36,666 nucleotides of DNA, from contig CAZAAW010000025.1 in NCBI GenBank assembly GCA_964483325.1, positions 1-36,666 on the forward strand, given 5' to 3'. Origin of the DNA: CAZAAW01 sp964483325. GTDB taxonomy: Bacteria; Pseudomonadota; Alphaproteobacteria; Rhizobiales; Kaistiaceae. Of the stretch, positions 1-6,111 are shown in pieces. A program made the position numbers and the translations under genes. Below the pieces are notes generated by a model that saw only the letters and a program-made list of their open reading frames with translations, did no database searches and was not told the DNA's origin. Each line of letters starts with the position of its first letter. Position 1 is the first letter of the stretch.

Positions 1-38
1 CCTTCAATGAGGCCGAAGCTTAGAGGCTTCGGATACGG
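1..38 (-). CRISPR. CRISPR repeat at the window edge (leader-proximal end of an array running off to the left)
   Basis: A 37-38 nt unit whose minus-strand reading begins CCGTATCCGAAGC and ends CTCATTGAAGG. It contains a perfect 7-bp hairpin (CCGAAGC at 13-19, loop TTAGAG, GCTTCGG at 26-32). The same unit recurs at 2978-3013 with one loop change, which is what identifies it as a repeat. The ending ATTGAAG resembles the 5' handle of type I-C and related repeats, so the array should be transcribed leftward, in the same direction as cas2 and cas4-cas1. No second repeat follows at spacer distance to the right, so this is the leader-side end and the spacers lie outside the window. The array itself is inferred, because only one repeat is visible here. 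Confidence 0.72.
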
Positions 39-295
39 CTCACGCTACAAGTGGTTGGTAAACAAGGCAAGTTGGCCGCGTTTTCGAGCGGTGGCGGTGA
101 GCTGCGCCATGGGGACTGCCTTCTCGCGTGCGGATCATCTTCACGATGTCAAAGAGCGGCATGAATTCAGGATCATACGCGGATTCGAGCGGGGGCGGCA
201 TCTGGCGCGTCGCCTCGCTGCTCGAAAGAGCCGGGCGGCGCGGCCGATCCTGACCGGAATTCCTCCTCCTTGGCATTACGGCGATGTCCGCTGTG
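39..295 (-). promoter_or_regulatory. Presumed CRISPR leader between cas2 and the first repeat
   Basis: This 257-nt gap between the cas2 stop and the repeat holds no convincing gene; its open frames lack ribosome-binding sites and run on both strands. It is somewhat less G+C rich next to the repeat (39-75), as leaders often are. A long-range inverted repeat is visible: GAATTC-AGGATC at 163-174 can pair with GATCCT (246-251) and GAATTC (257-262), leaving a 5-nt bulge. I see no clear -35/-10 pair. The leader role is inferred from position only. Confidence 0.5.
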
Positions 296-601
296 TCAGA
301 TGACGGTGGCCCGGCGTTCCATCTTGGCGAATGTCTTGCCGATGCTCTTGATGGCCAGTTCGATCCTGTCGGCCCGCCCGACATCTATCAGGAGCACGTG
401 GTCTTCGCCATTCTTGACCAGCGCGTGCAGACGGGTCTCCAGCTCGGCGCGCCGCCGCGGCGACAGGCGGCACTGGAAGACCGACAGCTGGATCCATTCG
501 CCATAGCTGTGCATGACCTTGAAGACGCGGCGCCAGCGCCGTTGATCCGCAATGTCATAGGTAATGATGAAAAAGTGTTCTTCGGCCATCATTGCCTTCA
601 T
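296..601 (-). CDS. cas2: CRISPR-associated endoribonuclease/integration protein Cas2
   Basis: Cas2 forms the Cas1-Cas2 integrase complex that inserts new spacers at the leader end of a CRISPR array. The 101-residue product has the family length and the N-terminal beta strand ending in YDI (the conserved Asp), followed by a ferredoxin-like pattern with a second strand around WIQLSVFQCRL and a third around DHVLLIDV. The ATG at 601 overlaps the cas4-cas1 stop in an ATGA arrangement, so the two genes are translationally coupled. Two further ATGs at 592 and 589 are possible starts. It is the last gene before the leader and array. No effector gene follows. Confidence 0.93.
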   Translation of the reverse strand: MKAMMAEEHFFIITYDIADQRRWRRVFKVMHSYGEWIQLSVFQCRLSPRRRAELETRLHALVKNGEDHVLLIDVGRADRIELAIKSIGKTFAKMERRATVI

Positions 602-2328
602 CTGGGCAGATAATGCGGATAGCTCGGCAACTCGCCCAGCAGAAAGCGCGACAGCAGCCGCGCCTGGACCAGTAGCATGCGGCGCATGCTCACCTGGTAG
701 CCGAACACGGGATGCGTCGTCTCCTGGGAGAGGCGTCGCTCGAATGCCTCGACGAAGCGGCGGCGTCCTGCCGGCGTCAGTGCCGTTCCCGTCGCCGCGA
801 TGACGAAATCGCCCTGGCGCACCTCCCCGGTATTGACGGCCGACAGCACGACCGAATCGGAGATGAGCGGCCGGAACGGCTCCATGAGGTCGAGCGCCAG
901 CGCCGGCCGGCCGTAACGCGGCGCATGATAGAAGCCGCGGTAGGGATCGAGTCCGACCGACACCAGGGCGATCGTCAGATGCCGGGTCAGCATGGCGTAG
1001 GCGAGCGACAGCATGGCATTGACCGGATCGGCCGGCGGGCGTCGGTTGCGCGTCTCGAAGCGGAAGGGTGCGAACGCGCTGTCCTCGCCCGATTTCAACA
1101 GGCCGGCGAAGGCGCGGAAATAGGTGGCGGCGGCATCGCCCTCGACGCCGAGCAGCTGCGCCGCCGTCGCGACGCCGCCGGCCGACCGGCGTGCCGCACC
1201 CAGCCGGTCCAGCGCCGCCTGCCGCTCTTCGGGCGTGCCGCGCCAGTTGCGGCGCAGGATCGTCCGCTGGTTGGTGATCTTCGCCGCCACCAGCTCCTTG
1301 GCGAACCGCAGGCAGGCGGTCTCGTCGAAGCTCAGGCGGTACTGCGCCGTGCGGATCTCGACATTGCGGTGGCCGATGCCGTGCGCGATGCCGCGAAACC
1401 AGCCGCCATGGCTGTGAAAGGCGACCGGAATCTCGCGCTCCAGCAGGGCCGTGAGCGCCGGTGTGGTGATGGCGACATTGCCGAACAGGGCGACATCGGA
1501 AATGTCGATGAGGCGCACCTGCGTCTCGCCCTGTTCCTCGTCGACGATCTTCAGAGTGTCGCCGTCCTTGCCGATCCGGGCATGCTGCGATTGCACGATC
1601 AGCGGCAGCGCCTCGTCGGGCGGAACGGCGATCGTCCGCGGCGCCAGCACTGCGCCGGACAGCGAGCGGACCTCATCCGGCAGGCAGACGGTGACAAGCG
1701 CACAGCGCGGGCATTTGGGGCTGTCGCGCAGCGGCGGCGGAATGCGGTTCTGCGAGACCGTCAGCCGCAGGTCGCTGACGGCGGCCCGCGCCGCATCGCG
1801 CAGCGCGTCGTCGAGGGCGATGCGCACCCGCTCGCGGCTCTCGGCGTAGTAGATAGCGCCTTCCTCGACGCGATAGCCGTGCTCCTCCAGAAGGAGCGCC
1901 TGCAGGCAGATCTGGATGCGCTCCGGCTCGTAGGCGCCCTGCGCCACATGCGGCCGCTTGCCGCGCTTGTAGTCGACCGGCGTGACGAAGCCGTTGTCCG
2001 CCTCGGCGATGTCGAGCTTGGCAATGACGCCGAGCGTCATCGAGGACAGCGTCAGCGACCGGCTGACGATCCTGTCGCCGTCCTGCGCTGTCTCGCTCTC
2101 CAGGGCCTGCGGCGGGGGCAGGGGCGGGCCGGGGCGATCGACGCGCGCATGGACGCGATTGCCCTCGACCGTGTCGCCCGTCTCCGCCCATTCGGCCTGC
2201 GTCCACATGAGATAGGCCAGCCGCGGGCAATAGACGAATTCGTTCACCATACGCGCCGGGACAAGCAGGGCTTCATCCTGGGCCGGCGGCGCCGGCAGGA
2301 AGAATTCGAGCTGGTGATCGGCCGGCAT
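598..2328 (-). CDS. cas4-cas1: CRISPR-associated Cas4-Cas1 fusion protein
   Basis: A 576-residue fusion of the Cas4 nuclease (about residues 20-220) and the Cas1 integrase (about 230-576). Cas4 trims and PAM-selects prespacers; Cas1 integrates them. Cas4 shows C34, the RecB-type D119-Y-K121 motif, and the C-terminal C206-x2-C209-x5-C215 cluster, giving four Cys for a 4Fe-4S centre. Cas1 shows E396 (VEGDAA), H468 (FYHAPRYG) and D480 (LDLMEPFRP), the catalytic metal-binding triad. In the family, this fusion is characteristic of subtype I-U/I-G. The ATG at 2328 is preceded by GGAGGA at ideal spacing. An upstream TTG at 2382 is in frame but lacks a site and overlaps a putative -10 box, so I reject it. 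It is the first gene of the locus here: no cas3, cas8, csb1 or csb2 lies upstream. Confidence 0.95.
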   Translation of the reverse strand: MPADHQLEFFLPAPPAQDEALLVPARMVNEFVYCPRLAYLMWTQAEWAETGDTVEGNRVHARVDRPGPPLPPPQALESETAQDGDRIVSRSLTLSSMTLGVIAKLDIAEADNGFVTPVDYKRGKRPHVAQGAYEPERIQICLQALLLEEHGYRVEEGAIYYAESRERVRIALDDALRDAARAAVSDLRLTVSQNRIPPPLRDSPKCPRCALVTVCLPDEVRSLSGAVLAPRTIAVPPDEALPLIVQSQHARIGKDGDTLKIVDEEQGETQVRLIDISDVALFGNVAITTPALTALLEREIPVAFHSHGGWFRGIAHGIGHRNVEIRTAQYRLSFDETACLRFAKELVAAKITNQRTILRRNWRGTPEERQAALDRLGAARRSAGGVATAAQLLGVEGDAAATYFRAFAGLLKSGEDSAFAPFRFETRNRRPPADPVNAMLSLAYAMLTRHLTIALVSVGLDPYRGFYHAPRYGRPALALDLMEPFRPLISDSVVLSAVNTGEVRQGDFVIAATGTALTPAGRRRFVEAFERRLSQETTHPVFGYQVSMRRMLLVQARLLSRFLLGELPSYPHYLPR

Positions 2329-2378
2329 CGCGATCCTCCGCAGAGGCGCGCTTGCGCGCAGGACTTGCGTATTCTCCG

Positions 2379-2415
2379 GCAATAAGCGAGCGCATCGATG
2401 TCATCAATTGACATC
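2379..2415 (-). promoter_or_regulatory. Candidate cas promoter with overlapping palindrome
   Basis: Reading the minus strand, TTGATG (2407-2402) and TATTGC (2384-2379) are separated by 17 bp and lie about 50 nt before the cas4-cas1 ATG. The -35 box sits inside a perfect inverted repeat, GATGTCA-TCAAT-TGACATC (2397-2415), which looks like a dimeric-repressor operator. Both assignments are by eye. The regulator is unknown. Confidence 0.4.
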
Positions 2416-2634
2416 TTTGTCGCCGTCAGTAACCGGCTCTCGGGTATCTGCCGCTGTCAGTTCTGTCGAGGAGTTGTCGTGGACGATGGGTTCCCGGTGC
2501 TGACGCGTTAGGCTCGGCGTTTTGGCCGCGACGGCGCGGCTAGGCGGTATTGCCGGAGCCGCGTATCGTCAGTGCAGGGCATACTGGCCAAGGCTGCACT
2601 GCCACGGCACGACGCAACATGAGGGAGGCGAAGC

Positions 2635-2853
2635 ATGAAAGCGGAAGACATCGTCGCCATTCTCGGCCCTGCCGACGAAACGCTGATTGCCGATATCGCC
2701 CGCACCGGCGCCACCGTCGAGGAACTGGCGCAGGCGTGGGCATGGTTCAGCGCCGACGATGCCCTGGTCAATGAAGGCCGGCCTTTGCCCACTGGGCGGG
2801 TGGCCGAGATCATCGCCCTGCTCGAAGCCGCCGAGCAGGAGGCCGACAGGTAG
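2635..2853 (+). CDS. Small conserved hypothetical protein (72 aa)
   Basis: A 72-residue acidic, helical protein starting MKAEDIVAIL, with a central AWAWFSADDALVNEGRPLP stretch followed by a predicted helix rich in Glu. The ATG at 2635 follows GGGAGG (2623-2628) at normal spacing. Similar short proteins of this layout occur in alphaproteobacteria, as far as I recall, but I know no function. There is no signal peptide or membrane segment, so it should be cytosolic. It stands alone between the cas promoter (divergent) and the degenerate mini-array. It is not a recognised cas gene and its position may be chance. Confidence 0.8.
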   Translation: MKAEDIVAILGPADETLIADIARTGATVEELAQAWAWFSADDALVNEGRPLPTGRVAEIIALLEAAEQEADR

Positions 2854-2860
2854 GGTCTGC

Positions 2861-2880
2861 GGGGCCAGCCCCGGCTTTTA
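2861..2880 (+). terminator. Weak rho-independent terminator candidate after the 72-aa gene
   Basis: GGGG-CCAG-CCCC is followed by GGC and a TTTT run at 2876-2879, eight nt after the stop codon. The stem is only four pairs. An alternative pairing of CGGCTT (2872-2877) with AAGCCG (2893-2898) overlaps it. Confidence 0.3.
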
Positions 2881-2904
2881 TGTCGGAGCTTCAAGCCGCA
2901 GTAG

Positions 2905-3013
2905 CTGCATGGAAGGGTTTCCAACTCGGCCTCATTGAAGATTGAAGACCTTGGCGATGCCATAGGCCATCTCGATGCCGTATCCGAAGCCTCTGAGCTT
3001 CGGCCTCATTGAG
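2905..3013 (+). CRISPR. Degenerate one-spacer mini-CRISPR facing away from the cas genes
   Basis: A plus-strand unit: a degenerate repeat at about 2905-2940, a 37-nt spacer at 2941-2977, and a near-consensus repeat at 2978-3013. The second repeat matches the edge repeat except for one loop base and its last bases (CATTGAGC instead of CATTGAAGG). The first keeps only the 3' part (CTCGGCCTCATTGAAG, 2925-2940). Its upstream half instead forms a different small hairpin (TGGAA at 2910-2914, TTCCA at 2919-2923). The surviving handle would still give a crRNA with spacer start ATTGAAGACC. Read in reverse complement, the spacer is open as IEMAYGIAKVFN, so it may come from a gene. It could be an array remnant or a dedicated guide-RNA gene. 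Confidence 0.7.
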
Positions 3014-3175
3014 CTAGAGAATATCGTTTTGCGTCGTTTCCGTTAACTTGCGTAGATTGAAGATAAGGTAGACTGGCTTTCGCGAACATTGGGCGACTGG
3101 ATGTAATCACCAGAGACGCCCTTGACGCCTGCTCGCATCGTGGCGCAGGTTGCGAGGCGTTTCTATTACCCTGTT

Positions 3176-3180
3176 AAGGA
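3176..3180 (+). promoter_or_regulatory. Ribosome-binding site that fixes a TTG start
   Basis: AAGGA lies 8 nt before the TTG at 3189 and selects it over an in-frame TTG at 3150 that has no such site. Confidence 0.6.
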
Positions 3181-3188
3181 TCAGTATC

Positions 3189-3671
3189 TTGCGCGCTTTT
3201 GCCTCTGCGGCCCCATTGGCCGCGCTTCTCTTCCTCGCTCCTCCTGCTGCCGACGCACAGCAGATGAGCGGGGTCGATCCGCAACTCTACTCGATGCTCG
3301 AACAGATGATCTCCTACGTCTCCTATGGCTGCCAAATGGGCAATCCGCAGGCCTGCGCCAACGTGCAGCTGATGCAGGTGGAGGCGCAGAACCTGATTCA
3401 GGCGGGGCAATACTGCATGCAGACCGGCGACCAGAACGCCTGTGGCTATTACCAAAACGGTGTCGTGCAGGCGCAGATGGCCTACAGCCAGATGGCCGGC
3501 CAGATGCAGCCTCCCCCGGCCTACGATCCGACGAACCCGCTGGGCGCTACCCATGAGGAGCGGATGCAGGCCATCCAGCAATTCGGGCAGACCAATACCC
3601 AGAACTTCAATAACCGGATGCAGCAGATGGACCGGAACCACCAGCAGTTCCTCGACTATCTTCGTCAGTGA
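3189..3671 (+). CDS. Small exported protein with paired Cys repeats, Gln/Met rich
   Basis: A 160-residue protein of unknown function. Starting at TTG 3189 gives a clean signal peptide: MRAF, a hydrophobic core (APLAALLFLAPPA), then ADA before QQ as a cleavage site. The mature part has two similar units, GCQMGNPQAC and YCMQTGDQNAC, each with two Cys spaced eight to nine residues and a G(N/D)xxAC core. This resembles the disulfide-bridged Sel1-like or Helicobacter cysteine-rich (HCP) repeats, though only in miniature. The remainder is rich in Gln and Met, with a Pro-rich break (QMQPPPAYDP) before a C-terminal Gln-rich helix. It should reside in the periplasm or be secreted. It is a single gene between the mini-array and a convergent peptidase gene. 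I do not recognise a named family. Confidence 0.75.
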   Translation: MRAFASAAPLAALLFLAPPAADAQQMSGVDPQLYSMLEQMISYVSYGCQMGNPQACANVQLMQVEAQNLIQAGQYCMQTGDQNACGYYQNGVVQAQMAYSQMAGQMQPPPAYDPTNPLGATHEERMQAIQQFGQTNTQNFNNRMQQMDRNHQQFLDYLRQ

Positions 3672-3913
3672 AAGCTGCCATGGAGTGATCTCGGCCGTTG
3701 CTTCTGACCGTTGCGGTACAGAACAACGGCGGCCGCGGATGACTGGCGCCGGGTATGGGCATCGGCCACCGTCGGCGATGTGATGGCTGGTAAGAGACGG
3801 CGCCGTCCGTCTTCACTTCCCATGTCCGGACTGCATCGGCCACGTCCCCGAACACTGTGGTGCGTGGCCCCGGTACGACAGGGGAACCTTGGAGCGGGGG
3901 GCGCCCGCAGCGC

Positions 3914-5194
3914 TTACAGCAGCGAGCGGATATCCGCGCCGGCGCGCAGGTAGGTCATCGGGTCGACGGCCTTGCCGGCCCGGCGCACTTCGTAGTGGAG
4001 GTGCGGGCCGGTGGAGCGGCCGGTGCTGCCGACCTTGCCGACGATGTCGCCGGCGCCGACCTTCTGGCCGACGCGCACGAGGATGCGGCTCATGTGGCCG
4101 TAGCGGGTACGCAGGCCGTTGCCGTGATCGATCTCGACCATGTTGCCGTAGCCGCCGGAGCGGCCGGCGATCGTCACCTTGCCGGGGGCGGTGGCGCGCA
4201 CCGTCTCGCCCTGCGGGGCGCGGAAGTCGAGGCCGGTATGCATCGCCGGCCGGCCCAGGAACGGGTCGCGCCGGCGGCCGAAGCGGCTGGTGATCGCCGT
4301 CTCCGGCAGCGGCCGGGCGAGCGGCAGGCGCCGCGCCGTGGCGGTCAGGCGGTCGAACCGGCCGAGATCCTCGGTGAGATAGTCGACGCTGTCGCGGAAA
4401 TCGTCGAGGCCGGCATCGACGCCGAGCGGCTCGTAAGGCCCGCCGACGCCGCCGCCATCGTCGACGCGGGCGCCGATCGCCGTCAGCGCCGCGGCCAGCC
4501 GCTGGTTCCTGTCGGCGACCGTCTCGGAGACAGACTGGACGACGGCGACCTGCTGGCGGCGCATGTCGTCGAGCGAGCGCTCGATGGCGCCGAGCGTCTG
4601 GTCGACCTCCGCCGGGTCGATGTCCTCCTCGCCGACGCTGTCGGCCGGGTCCTCGTCGCCGTCGATGGCGGGCTCGGCAGTGCCGCGGATCGCCATCGCC
4701 GGAAGGGCATTGGCACGGATCGGGTTGGCGGCCGGGATCGGCACGGCGGCGGGCACGTCGATGCCGACCGTGCCGGCAAGACCGGTGAGGATTTTCTGCC
4801 GCTCGGCAAGTTCGCGCTGGCGCGCCGCGATCGCCTCCTGGCGGTCGAGGAGGTCGCGCAGATGCGTCGACATCTGCGCCCGGCCGAGCGCCTGGCGGCT
4901 GGCGGCATGGTGCAACTCGGCCTGCAGCTCGGCGATGCGCCGCTCGTAAGCCTGGCGCAGATCGGGCTGGCCGACGTCCGGCGATGCGGCCGTCATGCTG
5001 TCACGGAACAGCATGTAGCCTGTCGCGGCGATCGTGCCGCCGGCGACCAGCACCACGGCGGCGCCGGTGGCGGCGAGGAAGACGGCGCGTGTCAGAAGGG
5101 CGCGCAGCCGGCTGCGGCGGCTGGCGATGCCATAGGGGGCAGGGACCCGCGTGACGGGCTGGCTTCGGAACGAGGAAGACGGAGCGTGACGCAT
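3914..5194 (-). CDS. M23 family metallopeptidase (LytM-type), membrane-anchored with coiled coil
   Basis: A 426-residue envelope peptidase predicted to cleave peptidoglycan cross-bridges or to activate an amidase. The N-terminus is basic and cytosolic, a membrane segment spans about residues 38-63, and a coiled coil follows at 78-140 and further on. The C-terminal LytM domain (about 305-415) carries H319-x3-D323 and H398-L-H400, so zinc binding looks intact. The ATG at 5194 was chosen because the membrane segment then lies near the N-terminus. The longer frame to 5422 adds a Pro/Arg-rich stretch with no family look. No strong ribosome-binding site is visible. The gene lies downstream of bcp on the same strand, 187 nt away. 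TTAAGG/TTAAC half-sites at 5245-5255 sit just upstream. Confidence 0.9.
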   Translation of the reverse strand: MRHAPSSSFRSQPVTRVPAPYGIASRRSRLRALLTRAVFLAATGAAVVLVAGGTIAATGYMLFRDSMTAASPDVGQPDLRQAYERRIAELQAELHHAASRQALGRAQMSTHLRDLLDRQEAIAARQRELAERQKILTGLAGTVGIDVPAAVPIPAANPIRANALPAMAIRGTAEPAIDGDEDPADSVGEEDIDPAEVDQTLGAIERSLDDMRRQQVAVVQSVSETVADRNQRLAAALTAIGARVDDGGGVGGPYEPLGVDAGLDDFRDSVDYLTEDLGRFDRLTATARRLPLARPLPETAITSRFGRRRDPFLGRPAMHTGLDFRAPQGETVRATAPGKVTIAGRSGGYGNMVEIDHGNGLRTRYGHMSRILVRVGQKVGAGDIVGKVGSTGRSTGPHLHYEVRRAGKAVDPMTYLRAGADIRSLL

Positions 5195-5381
5195 GAACCG
5201 GGTCTCGCGGCCCAGAGCGGCCGAGGCCCGGCGATTAGAGGCAGTTAAGGTTAACGATCCATTGCGGGATTTGCCGTTAGCAGGGACAGTGCGTGGTGAT
5301 TCCTGCCGCCCGCCCGGCCGGCAGGCGTCGCCGCCGAGGGGCACCGGACCGGGGGGCTGAATGCGTGAGACCGATGCGCCG

Positions 5382-5852
5382 CTAGGGCAGCGCCTTGACG
5401 GCGTCGAGCACCGCCTCGGCATGGCCCGGCACCTTGACCTTGTGCCAGATCCGGGCGATCGCGCCGTCGGGGGCGATCAGGAAGGTGGTGCGCTCGACGC
5501 CCATGAAGGTGCGGCCATACATCGATTTCTCGGCCCAGACGCCGTAGCGCTGCAGGACTGTCTTGTCCTCGTCGGCGGCGAGCCGGACCGTCAGCCCGTG
5601 CTTCGCCTTGAAGGCGTCGTGGTCGGCGCAGGAATCGGGCGAGATGCCCAGCACTGTCGCGCCGGCGGCGCGGAAGTCGTCGGCAAGGGCAGTAAAGGCG
5701 ATGGCTTCAGCGGTGCAGCCGGAGGTATCGTCCTTCGGGTAGAAATAGAGCACCAGCGGCGAACCTCGGAAATCTTCCAATCGGACGTGGCTGTTGCCGT
5801 CGGCAGGAAGATCGAAATCCGGAGCCTTGTCTCCGACAGTCAGTCCGGCCAT
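5382..5852 (-). CDS. bcp: Thioredoxin-dependent peroxiredoxin Bcp (PrxQ)
   Basis: A cytosolic thiol peroxidase reducing H2O2 and organic hydroperoxides with thioredoxin. The 156-residue protein has the thioredoxin fold and the peroxidatic C46 in DDTSGCTAEA. The usual resolving Cys five residues later is replaced by Ile. A second Cys at C75 (ISPDSC) is placed as in the subset of PrxQ enzymes that resolve from the following helix. A purely 1-Cys mechanism is the alternative. The ATG at 5852 is preferred because GAAAGGA lies about 8 nt ahead. An ATG at 5861 overlaps that site. It is divergent from the AsmA-like gene. Confidence 0.93.
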   Translation of the reverse strand: MAGLTVGDKAPDFDLPADGNSHVRLEDFRGSPLVLYFYPKDDTSGCTAEAIAFTALADDFRAAGATVLGISPDSCADHDAFKAKHGLTVRLAADEDKTVLQRYGVWAEKSMYGRTFMGVERTTFLIAPDGAIARIWHKVKVPGHAEAVLDAVKALP

Positions 5853-6111
5853 TGTCGCCATCCTTTCGGCGCAGTTTACTGTGTTGGGATAGAGGGCGCC
5901 GGGCCGGTTCGAACTGACGAGCGGAGGGCGCCTTCAGCCCCGAGACGACCGGCGAGCCCGGGTGACCCAAGCCGTTGTGGCTGGGGCCCGGTCGGCGATG
6001 AGCGATGATGACGCGACCTCTCGTGCCTCCGCAAGACCCTCTGTTCGGGCAAGCCTCCCTTTTGGGGCAGGCTTTCCCGTTCCGGCCTGTGCCTAGGCAA
6101 GATCCCGGCGG

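Noticed and set aside
598..2382. TTG at 2382 as the cas4-cas1 start
   Set aside because: It has no ribosome-binding site and falls inside the candidate -10 box. The ATG at 2328 has an ideal GGAGGA site.
712..2385. A 557-codon open frame on the plus strand opposite cas4-cas1
   Set aside because: It is a shadow of the real gene in G+C-rich DNA: its composition is Arg/Ala/Gln rich, with no ribosome-binding site and no family motif.
2402..2415. Partial similarity of the mini-array spacer start (ATTGAAGACCTTG) to ATTGACATCTTTG in the cas promoter
   Set aside because: Only 9 of 13-14 bases match, with three consecutive mismatches right after the fifth seed base and no TTN-type PAM. It is too weak to claim autoregulation.
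5302..5325. Hairpin CCTGCCG/CGGCAGG between bcp and the M23 gene as a terminator
   Set aside because: No T-run follows on the relevant strand and the loop is 10 nt. It may be incidental in G+C-rich DNA.
5886..5945. A T-loop-like GGTTCGAAC with neighbouring G+C-rich stems between bcp and the AsmA-like gene, suggesting a tRNA or att remnant
   Set aside because: No acceptor, D or anticodon arm can be drawn around it on either strand.
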